From contig JABTUK010000001.1 in assembly GCA_015075405.1 (NCBI GenBank), positions 1,798,001 through 1,862,000 on the forward strand: DNA of 64,000 nucleotides, given 5' to 3'. This stretch comes from Anaerolineales bacterium (GTDB lineage Bacteria > Chloroflexota > Anaerolineae > 4572-78 > J111). The notes beneath the pieces were generated by a model. It was not told the DNA's origin. It did not search any database and was given only the letters and a program-made list of their open reading frames with translations. Both the position numbers and the translations under genes were made by a program. This document shows, in pieces, positions 57,675-64,000 of this stretch (positions are counted from its first letter, which is position 1; each line of letters opens with the position of its first letter).

Positions 57675-58538
57675 TTAATCAGGCGCCAGGTAAAGCAGGG
57701 CGTACATAAGCAGTAAAAGTCCGGCCAGGCCGATGGCTGTGCGCAAATCGGCCCGCCCGCCGATGATGATGATGGTGGCCGGGGCCAGGATAGCCCCGGA
57801 GATGAGGTCCCACTTGATGGGCTGGACCGGGATAAAGTGGTAGGGGTTGCGGGCCAAGATGAAGTGCTCATGCTTGCCATAAATCCGCAGGCTGGTCTGG
57901 CGAGTCTGCTGGCGGAGATACTCGTACAGCTCTCTCAGCTCAACCTGCCCATCGCCGTCGGCGTCGGCAGCGCCGGTTTGCAGCGCCTGGATGAGATGGT
58001 GAGTCAAATCGGTTTCTTGGCCCTCATCCATAGAGTCGTTTCCGGTGACGCTGGTCAACACTACCCGCCCGTAGCCTCTGCCCTTAAATACGGTAGTGGG
58101 GCGCATATCAGCAGCCCACTCAATAGAATTGAGGCGAAGGCAGCCGCCATCGAGCAGGAGCATCTGTCGGCGCGAAAAGCTGCGGTCCATGCAGTCGGTC
58201 AAATAGCCGGCAGAGAGGGCGGTTTCGGCTAAAGTATCCAGGTGAGTATCCACCGTCGCCAGGTGGACCTGTCCGGCTTCATCCACCAGCAAATGGCCCA
58301 CGATGTAAAGCAGCAGTTCGTCGTGGCGGTGCTTGCGCTGAAACAAGCCGGTTACCCGCTGGCGAAGCTCAGCCGTCGGTGAATTGACGGCTAATTCGAC
58401 CTCATCAAAATTGCCAACTATGGGGTCGCGCAGCAGTTCGGCCAGGGCAGCCGCATCGGCGGCCGGCAGCTTGAGTTGGGCCAGTTTTGGCTCAGCGTAG
58501 GTCTGATTATGAATGATGAGCGCAATCCGTTTGGTCAT
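57675..58538 (-). CDS. caspase-like (peptidase C14) protein with EF-hand loop and C-terminal membrane helices
   Basis: 287 residues from the ATG at 58538. The N-terminal RIALIIHNQTYAEPKLAQL, LLRDPIVGNFDEVELAVN and ELLLYIVGHLLVDEAGQVHLAT follow the caspase fold, with His at the expected GH. The Cys region reads LLLDGGCLRL instead of DxCxSG, so the site may be altered. A canonical calcium loop, DADGDGQVELRE (D-x-D-x-D-G, Glu at 12), follows at about residue 195. Two hydrophobic helices close the protein. It is probably a membrane-tethered caspase homologue of unknown activity. Confidence 0.78.
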   Translation of the reverse strand: MTKRIALIIHNQTYAEPKLAQLKLPAADAAALAELLRDPIVGNFDEVELAVNSPTAELRQRVTGLFQRKHRHDELLLYIVGHLLVDEAGQVHLATVDTHLDTLAETALSAGYLTDCMDRSFSRRQMLLLDGGCLRLNSIEWAADMRPTTVFKGRGYGRVVLTSVTGNDSMDEGQETDLTHHLIQALQTGAADADGDGQVELRELYEYLRQQTRQTSLRIYGKHEHFILARNPYHFIPVQPIKWDLISGAILAPATIIIIGGRADLRTAIGLAGLLLLMYALLYLAPD

Positions 58539-58610
58539 GGCAATGCAGGGATTATAGCATGAAGTTAGGCGATTGCCATGAGGACGGAGATTGGAGATTA
58601 GAGATTTGGT

Positions 58611-58681
58611 TGTGATGCGTGAAACGTGATACGTGAGGGTTTTGCCTGGGATCATCACGTATCACGCATCACGTTTCACGA
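58611..58681. repeat. hairpin of GTGATGCGTGAAACGTGATACG words
   Basis: GTGATGCGTGAAACGTGATA and TCACGTATCACGCATCACGT with a further TTTCACG arm lie between the VOC and caspase-like genes. It is the third member of the GTGATRCGT family after 3911-3967 and 9527-9586. Confidence 0.75.
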
Positions 58682-58732
58682 ATTTGATTAACTATTTTAT
58701 TTGAGTTGCCTAATCTTAGAAACGAGAATAGG

Positions 58733-59518
58733 TTAAGCGGGCGGATTGTCCAACTTGATAAAGGAGAAGGCCGCGCCTTGCGGGTCCTGGACGACGGCAA
58801 AACGGCCCATGTCGGGAATGTCGGTGGGAGGTACCAGGATTTTGCCGCCCAACGCCGTAACTTTTTCGGCGGAGGCGTCGCAGTCGGTTACGGTCAGGTA
58901 AACCATCCAGTGAGGCGGGATGTCGCCCCATTCGGCTGTCATCTCGATCATCCCGGCGTTCATATTGTCGCCATTTTTGAAGACGGTGTAGTTTGTTTCC
59001 CCCATCGGCTGAGTTTGAGCCGTCCAACCAAAGAGCTGAGTATAGAATTCGCTGGATTTTTGGGGGTTCCTGGTGGCTAACTCATTCCAGCACAGCGCCC
59101 CCGGCTGGTTGACCAACTGAGCGCCGATATGCCGCTGCGGCTGCCAGGCCGCAACCACCGCCCCGGTGGGGTCTTGCACCACCGTCATCCGGCCTGATTC
59201 TAACACGTCGAGCGGCTCGGCCAGTACTGTGCCGCCGAGCGATTTGGCTTTGCTTGCTATCTCTTCGACGCTGGCGACGGAGACATACGAGTTCCAATGG
59301 GGCGGAATGCCCTGCTCGTCCGCGCCTTGCTGGTACATGCCGGCCACATCTTTACCGTCAATTTGGAACATGGTGTAGGTCATGTCGGGTCCTACGGGCA
59401 TATCCACCGCCTGCCAGCCCAGTAGCTCGCTGTAGAACTTCTTGGCCGCCGCCGCATCGCTGGTACCCAGGTCAATCCAGCAAAATGTGCCGGGGGTATA
59501 AGCCGTCATTTCGGTCAT
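58733..59518 (-). CDS. two-domain VOC (glyoxalase/bleomycin-resistance fold) protein
   Basis: 261 residues from the ATG at 59518 (AGGAGG 6 nt upstream). Two tandem VOC domains: PGTFCWIDLGTSDAAAAKKFYSELLGW (about 6-120) and PGALCWNELATRNPQKSSEFYTQLFGW (about 130-255). This is the layout of the CDF-type hydroxylase/lyase group often annotated as VOC family. The metal-binding residues are partly replaced, so binding rather than catalysis is possible. Confidence 0.87.
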   Translation of the reverse strand: MTEMTAYTPGTFCWIDLGTSDAAAAKKFYSELLGWQAVDMPVGPDMTYTMFQIDGKDVAGMYQQGADEQGIPPHWNSYVSVASVEEIASKAKSLGGTVLAEPLDVLESGRMTVVQDPTGAVVAAWQPQRHIGAQLVNQPGALCWNELATRNPQKSSEFYTQLFGWTAQTQPMGETNYTVFKNGDNMNAGMIEMTAEWGDIPPHWMVYLTVTDCDASAEKVTALGGKILVPPTDIPDMGRFAVVQDPQGAAFSFIKLDNPPA

Positions 59519-60267
59519 GGTAAGCCTCCTATTTAACTGAACAATATGGTTTATTGAGGAAAAATCACTTCTGCCGAGGTTAAAGTTGAGCAGAATAGGG
59601 CAATAATAGAACAAATGTGCTATTTTGTCAAGTTTAACAGCTTCTTTTTTCAACCTGATCTATTACTATTGTCCGAAGGCTTACTGTTTGTACGAGGATC
59701 GAGAACATTCTATGTTGCTCTCTATGAGACAGTGGGCCAGCCTAAAAACGATGCAGAGGTAGGGAAAGCGCAGATTGTTTCATGATAGGCTACCCGTTTT
59801 TGATTTTGGGGGGTTGTTCGAGAGGGGGAGTAGTGGTAAAATTAAACAATACAAACAAAAGACCCCCGGCTGGCAAGGTTCAGGGGTCTTTGTGTATTTG
59901 CTTTGATCATGCGCGAGGCCTGGCCGAGTTGTTTTGTTAGTATCTTACAAGTCAGATTCTTACACAGTGAACAATAAGTTAGACAGGATTCACACGATTA
60001 ACAAGATTTTTAAAATTTAATCCTGTAAATCGTGTTAATCCTGTCTAAAACCTCTTTGGCAATTCCAAGATTTAAATTAACCAAAACGTGTTGCGTCTTG
60101 CGTGTTTTGTCTGCTTTACCTCACGCAAGACGTAACACGCAACACGAATATTGAGTAATTATTTTCTTTGAAATGCCTTTGGTTCTGGCTTGTCCAGGTT
60201 AGGCCCAAGGCAAAAGTTAATTACCGAATGTTCTCAGCCATTAACCCCCTGCGGAGACAACCCCTTC
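59519..60267. other. 749-bp gene-free region upstream of hsdM
   Basis: No coding sequence is supported. It contains a terminator-like stem (59858-59891), an inverted repeat ACAGGATTCACACGATTAAC / GTGTTAATCCTGTC (about 59980-60048) and a hairpin of GTGTTGCGTCTTGCGTGTTT words facing AAGACGTAACACGCAACACG (60083-60147). The hsdM promoter should lie near its right end. Confidence 0.55.
59858..59891 (+). terminator. stem-loop AAAGACCCC/GGGGTCTTT
   Basis: A 9-bp perfect stem with a 16-nt loop, followed by GTGTATTTG. The T tract is short. It may end transcription from either side of the gene-free region. Confidence 0.45.
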
Positions 60268-61821
60268 ATGGCCAACAACAACCATTTCAACTTTGAAAAC
60301 GAACTGTGGCAAACCGCCGTCAGCCTGCGGGGGACGGTGGCCCCGGCGGAGTACAAGAATTACGTGCTGCCGCTGCTGTTTATGCGCTACCTGTCGCTGC
60401 GATACGAGCAGCGCTACACCCAACTAACCATGGAACTGAAGGAGCCGCGCAGCCCGTATTACACCGGCGATGCCGAGATGGATGCGGTCATCTTGAATGA
60501 TCCGGCCGAGTATGCCAGCCAGAATGTCTTTATTGTGCCGGAGGAGGCCAAGTGGAGCTACCTGCGCAGCCAGGCGCGGGCCGACGATATTAAGCTCAAG
60601 CTGGACCAGGCCATGCGCAAACTGGAAGAGAGCCAGCCGAAGCTGAACGGGCTGCTGCCGCCGATTTATGCCCGCAGCAACTTGAGCGTGGACCAGGTGG
60701 CCGGGTTGATCAACCTGTTCTCAAAGGATATGTTCAGCCGGCCCGACGGCTCCGACCTGCTGGGCCGGGCCTATATGTATTTTATTGCTAACTTTGCCAG
60801 CACCGAAGGCAACCGGGGCGGCGAATTTTTCACGCCCCAGGCGATTGTCAAGCTGCTGGTGGCGATGCTGGCCCCCAGCCGGGGGATTGTCTTCGACCCG
60901 GCGGCAGGATCGGGGGGGATGTTTATCCAGGCGGAGGCGTTTACCGACAACCGGCACAGTTTGTCCTTTTACGGCCAGGAAAGTATCGAGACGACCCTGC
61001 GCTTGGGCAAAATGAATCTCATGATGCACGGGCTGGACGGCGACATCAAGCTGGGCAACTCGCTGCTGAACGACCAGTTCCCGGCCCTGCGGGCCAATTA
61101 CATTATCAGCAACCCGCCCTTCAACATGGAGAGCTGGGGCGCGGACAAGCTGGACGACAAGGACGCCCGGCTGAATATTGGCTACCAGAAGGGGCAGGTG
61201 ACGAACGGTAACGCCAACACTATGTGGATGATGCACTACCTCTACCACCTGGCCGATGGCGGCACGGCTGGTTTTGTGATGGCCAACGGCGCTATGACCA
61301 CCAACCAGGGCGCGGAAAAACATACCCGCCGGGCGCTGATTGAGGAAGGGTTTGTGGACTGCATTGCGCAACTGCCGGATAAGCTCTTTCCCAGCACGGG
61401 TATCCCCTGCTGCCTGTGGTTTTTGAGCAAAAACCGGGCCGGGACGCACGGCTACCGGGCGCGGCGGGAGGAGATATTGTTTATGGACGCCCGGCAGATG
61501 GGCGAGATGTTGAACCGGCGGCAGCGCACGCTGACCGATGATGAAATCCAGAAGATGGCCGAAGCATACCAGGCTTACCGGCAGCCGGGCGGGACACTGC
61601 CAAACGAGGCCGGCTTTTGTAAAGTAGCTACTCTGGCCGAGGTGCGGGGACACGATTACAAGTTGACGCCGGGGATTTACGTAGGCACGCAGGCCGACGA
61701 CGACGAGGCCGAGCCGTTTGAGGAGAAGATGCCCCGGCTGACCGAGGAACTGCGGGGATTGTTTGCCCGGTCCGACGAATTGCAGGCAGCCATCCTGGCT
61801 GATTTGGAGGGGTTGGTGTGA
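60268..61821 (+). CDS. hsdM: type I restriction-modification methyltransferase subunit
   Basis: Adenine N6-methyltransferase of the HsdMSR complex, 517 residues from the ATG at 60268 (GGAGA 10 nt upstream); longer in-frame codons begin in repeat DNA. The N-terminal helical HsdM_N domain (NELWQTAVSLRGTVAPAEYKNYVLPLLFMRYLS) is followed by motif I DPAAGSGGMF and motif IV SNPPF, typical of gamma-class N6 methyltransferases. It overlaps hsdS by 4 nt, so M and S are coupled. Confidence 0.95.
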   Translation: MANNNHFNFENELWQTAVSLRGTVAPAEYKNYVLPLLFMRYLSLRYEQRYTQLTMELKEPRSPYYTGDAEMDAVILNDPAEYASQNVFIVPEEAKWSYLRSQARADDIKLKLDQAMRKLEESQPKLNGLLPPIYARSNLSVDQVAGLINLFSKDMFSRPDGSDLLGRAYMYFIANFASTEGNRGGEFFTPQAIVKLLVAMLAPSRGIVFDPAAGSGGMFIQAEAFTDNRHSLSFYGQESIETTLRLGKMNLMMHGLDGDIKLGNSLLNDQFPALRANYIISNPPFNMESWGADKLDDKDARLNIGYQKGQVTNGNANTMWMMHYLYHLADGGTAGFVMANGAMTTNQGAEKHTRRALIEEGFVDCIAQLPDKLFPSTGIPCCLWFLSKNRAGTHGYRARREEILFMDARQMGEMLNRRQRTLTDDEIQKMAEAYQAYRQPGGTLPNEAGFCKVATLAEVRGHDYKLTPGIYVGTQADDDEAEPFEEKMPRLTEELRGLFARSDELQAAILADLEGLV

Positions 61822-63077
61822 GTGGGCGGCAACTACTTTCAACACGAGACTTGATTGCCCAGGGAAAACTAATTATTAACGATGGCTATAGGGCCAAGAA
61901 TATAGAGCTTGGTTCTAATGGCATCCCTTTTATTAGGGTGGGCAACTTGTTAAATGATGGTTTCCAATTTGAAGATGCCGACCGCTTCCCAGTAGAGAAT
62001 TTAAGCAGAGTTGGGATAAAAATTAGTCAACCAGGAGATGTTGTTTTAACAACCAAAGGTACAGTGGGGCGTTTCGCCTTTATACGTGAGGATACTCAAC
62101 GATTTGTTTACTCCCCCCAAATATCTTTCTGGCGTGTAATTGATAAACAGACCCTTGAACCCAGGTTTTTGTATTATTGGATGCAAGGGCGCGAGTTCCA
62201 AATACAATGCAGTCAAGTAAAGGGCCAGACAGATATGGCAGACTATGTCAGTCTGTTAGAACAGCGACAGATGCAAATTACTCTCCCTCCCCTCCCCACC
62301 CAGCGACGCATTGCCGAAATCCTGGGCCGGCTGGACGACAAAATCGAGGTGAACCGGCGGATCAACCGGACGCTGGAGGCAATGGCTCAGGCGTTGTTTC
62401 AACATCATTTTGTGGAGTTTGGGCCATATCAGGCTGAGTTGGTGGAGAGCGAGGCGGGGTTGATTCCGAGGGGGTGGGAGGTGACTCCTCTCGGCGCTCA
62501 TATTAAGGTGGCCAAAGGGCTGAGTTATAAAGGTCAATGGCTGGCTCGTGAGGGTATGCCATTGCACAATTTGAACTCAATTTATGAGGGGGGAGGCTAC
62601 AAGTACGAAGGTATCAAATTCTACGTGGGTGAATATCAGGAAAGACACACGGTTAAACCCGGTGATTTAATAGTCGCCAATACAGAGCAGGGTTTCGATT
62701 ATCTGCTAATTGGGTGTCCCGCCATTGTACCCAAACGATTTGGTGAAATGGGGTTGTTTACCCATCACATCTACAAAGTTGAGCTTTTGCCTGACTCCCC
62801 GCTGACCACTCATTACATGTACTTTTGGGTCAAAAATCCTCAACTTCGTCAAGCGGTGACTGCATTCACGAATGGAACAACGGTCAATATGCTTTCACGC
62901 GATGGATTACAGATTCCTTTAATGGTTATTCCACCTTCAGAAATTGTACAAAGTTTTGATAGAGTTGCGAGCAATGTTACAAGGCAGATAGAACATAACG
63001 AGGATGAAAACCGCAAACTGGCCGAAATCCGCGATTACCTGCTGCCCAGGCTTCTCAGTGGGGAAATTGAGGCCTGA
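61818..63077 (+). CDS. hsdS: type I restriction-modification specificity subunit
   Basis: 419 residues from the GTG at 61818 (GTGA overlap with hsdM). Two target-recognition domains (about 10-150 and 215-370), each read with AT-richer codons, alternate with conserved coiled-coil spacers. The central spacer is QRRIAEILGRLDDKIEVNRRINRTLEAMAQALF and the C-terminal spacer is ENRKLAEIRDYLLPRLLSGE. It determines the DNA half-sites recognised by the complex. A second copy of the C-terminal spacer lies just beyond the stop (63109-63186). Confidence 0.93.
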   Translation: MSGRQLLSTRDLIAQGKLIINDGYRAKNIELGSNGIPFIRVGNLLNDGFQFEDADRFPVENLSRVGIKISQPGDVVLTTKGTVGRFAFIREDTQRFVYSPQISFWRVIDKQTLEPRFLYYWMQGREFQIQCSQVKGQTDMADYVSLLEQRQMQITLPPLPTQRRIAEILGRLDDKIEVNRRINRTLEAMAQALFQHHFVEFGPYQAELVESEAGLIPRGWEVTPLGAHIKVAKGLSYKGQWLAREGMPLHNLNSIYEGGGYKYEGIKFYVGEYQERHTVKPGDLIVANTEQGFDYLLIGCPAIVPKRFGEMGLFTHHIYKVELLPDSPLTTHYMYFWVKNPQLRQAVTAFTNGTTVNMLSRDGLQIPLMVIPPSEIVQSFDRVASNVTRQIEHNEDENRKLAEIRDYLLPRLLSGEIEA

Positions 63078-63108
63078 CAGGTCTTTAAGACCTGTCAGGT
63101 CTGGTCTT
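63078..63108. repeat. palindrome between hsdS and its duplicated tail
   Basis: GACAGGTCTTTAAGACCTGTC (63077-63097) is a near-perfect hairpin followed by CAGGTCTGGTCTTAAAG, a partial second copy. It separates the functional hsdS stop from the duplicated tail. Confidence 0.75.
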
Positions 63109-63186
63109 AAAGAAAACCGCAAACTTGCCGAAATCCGCGATTACCTGCTGCCGAGGCTGCTCAGCGGGCAAGTGGAAGCGTTTTAG
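63109..63186 (+). pseudogene. orphan hsdS 3' end (duplicate C-terminal spacer)
   Basis: Encodes ENRKLAEIRDYLLPRLLSGQVEAF and a stop. It is almost the same as the end of the hsdS above, but silent differences and the end GQVEAF against GEIEA show that it is not a fresh copy. It is best read as the tail of a former hsdS allele whose body was replaced. Confidence 0.8.
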
Positions 63187-63240
63187 ATTTACGATTTACG
63201 ATTTACGATTTCTGATTTACGATTTGCGATTTTAGCTGGG
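63183..63240. repeat. tandem TTTACGA words
   Basis: GATTTACGATTTACGATTTACG and further GATTTACGATTTGCG words in one orientation only, with no inverted arm. The words are the same as in the hairpin at 14106-14180. Confidence 0.65.
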
Positions 63241-63252
63241 GAGTAAGAGGAG

Positions 63253-63330
63253 ATGGGGAAAGAGAAGGTGGTGAAGGCCCACCACTATTTTGTGGATGAA
63301 GCCGGGGATTGCAAAAGGCAAAAAAAATAA
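63253..63330 (+). pseudogene. 5' remnant of a DUF3800 gene
   Basis: A 25-codon frame that reads MGKEKVVKAHHYFVDEAGD, then CKRQKK and a stop. The segment YFVDEAGD is the conserved N-terminal strand of DUF3800 proteins, which have an RNase H-like fold and are normally over 200 residues. Only the start survives, with its purine-rich leader (AAGAGGAG). DUF3800 genes are frequent neighbours of type I and other defence loci, so this looks like a lost accessory gene. Confidence 0.65.
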
Positions 63331-63461
63331 CCCTCACACAGACTAGGTTTGACCGGTCAGGCCGGCCAAACACCCGGCATGGAGCCGACTTTCATCTGCG
63401 GCAGGGCTACTTACCAGTATACCCCAAGTTGAACCGAAAAGCAAGGAGGAATCCGCTGCTT

Positions 63462-64000
63462 ATGTCAATCAACACCGGAACCGAGAGCCAGTTTGAAGAA
63501 ACCACGATTGATCGTCTGAAAGGGTTGGGCTATCGTTACCAGTATGGCGGGGAGGTCGAGCGGCCCAATACCCAAACGGTGGTGCTGGCCGGGCCGCTGC
63601 GGGATTATTTGCAGCGGCGCTACCGCCATCTGCCCGGCCCGGCCATCGAGCAGGCCATCGAGCAGATCAGCCATCCGGCCGGGCTGACCACCGAGCGGCG
63701 CAATATGGCCTTTCAGGAGTTGTGGCGCAGCGGGCTGATCCTCAATTACACCGAAAACGACCAGCCAAAATCGGAGCACCTCTACCTGGCCGATTTTGAA
63801 CGGGCCGAACTGAATGATTTTCTGGTCGTCAACCAGTTGAAAATTCACGGCCGCGGGGGGAATGATCGCATCCCCGATCTGCTCATCTACATCAACGGGC
63901 TGCCCCTGGTCCTGTTTGAACTGAAAAACCCCTGGCATCCCAAGCCCACCATCCTCGAAGCGCACAACCAAATTGGGCATTACGTCAACGACATCGGCCA
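63462..64000 (+). CDS. hsdR: type I restriction enzyme R subunit (partial, N-terminus)
   Basis: The visible 179 codons belong to the nuclease end of HsdR. They contain TESQFEETTIDRLKGLGYRY, the long helical start, and the PD-(D/E)XK core as RIPDLLIYINGLPLVLFELKNP, where Asp, Glu and Lys are the catalytic residues. The ATP-dependent translocase domains lie beyond the window. The ATG at 63462 has GGAGG 12 nt upstream. With hsdM and hsdS it forms a complete type I set on one strand, although the relics between hsdS and hsdR interrupt the operon. Confidence 0.93.
   Translation, partial: MSINTGTESQFEETTIDRLKGLGYRYQYGGEVERPNTQTVVLAGPLRDYLQRRYRHLPGPAIEQAIEQISHPAGLTTERRNMAFQELWRSGLILNYTENDQPKSEHLYLADFERAELNDFLVVNQLKIHGRGGNDRIPDLLIYINGLPLVLFELKNPWHPKPTILEAHNQIGHYVNDIG

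Noticed and set aside
60721..61845. 374-codon open frame on the minus strand
   Set aside because: It is antisense to hsdM, whose motifs I (DPAAGSGGM) and IV (NPPF) prove the plus-strand reading.
63465..63980. 171-codon open frame on the minus strand at the window end
   Set aside because: The plus strand encodes the HsdR nuclease core in the same DNA; the minus-strand product has no recognisable motif.

Overview
The window looks like a chromosomal segment of a Chloroflexota bacterium, most likely Anaerolineae-like. The reasons are mixed protein affinities, abundant Ala/Gly/Pro-rich proteins, SnoaL-rich gene clusters, a STAND ATPase regulator with a sigma-70-like helix-turn-helix, PAS/GAF kinases, a caspase-like protein, and intergenic spacers packed with short-word palindromes. 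This assignment is an inference; no rRNA or marker gene is present to prove it. Both ends are cut inside genes: pobA on the left and hsdR on the right.

Layout. 1-5162 (minus strand): a protocatechuate operon, pcaD-pcaC-pcaH-pcaG-pcaB-pobA, which takes 4-hydroxybenzoate through protocatechuate to 3-oxoadipate. A 180-bp element with 19-bp terminal inverted repeats and a 10-bp target duplication sits between pcaB and pobA. 5688-12682: a two-component system (histidine kinase and OmpR-type regulator) with a HlyD adaptor and a MacB/FtsX permease, but no ATPase gene. Opposite these lies a secreted NTF2-like protein with an LPATGG tail. 13006-18303 (plus): a surface-glycan operon of sugar aminotransferase, formyltransferase, GT2 and a polytopic membrane protein. 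18315-21008: an AT-richer type II restriction-modification island (C5 methyltransferase, putative endonuclease, C protein, Vsr). 21090-30197: V4R protein, Ser/Thr kinase with TPRs, a broken HNH gene with a small partner, and a large PAS/GAF HWE-type kinase with its response regulator.

30486-45786 (minus): an accessory cluster with at least six SnoaL/NTF2-like small enzymes, two cupins, DinB, GNAT, SRPBCC, ABM and metallopeptidase-like genes, plus decaying gene fragments. It also contains a 1009-residue protein joining a cyclic-nucleotide-binding domain to an S-adenosylhomocysteine-hydrolase-like region. A STAND regulator lies at its upstream end. 45986-53599: transporter, DinB, Lrp/AsnC regulator, tRNA-Gln(CUG), acetyltransferase, GT4 and a URO-D family protein. 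53681-58538: an enlarged GlnE carrying ACT domains and an in-frame hairpin insertion, then a caspase-like protein with an EF-hand loop. 60268-64000 (plus): a type I restriction system hsdM-hsdS-hsdR with relics of a second hsdS and of a DUF3800 gene.

The most unusual feature at window scale is a population of more than 20 hairpins. Each is built from its own short tandem word (for example GTGATRCGT, TAGCAGGG, GAGGCGAG, TTTACGA, GGAACTC) repeated in one arm and inverted in the other. They lie mostly between genes, but two lie in frame inside coding sequences.
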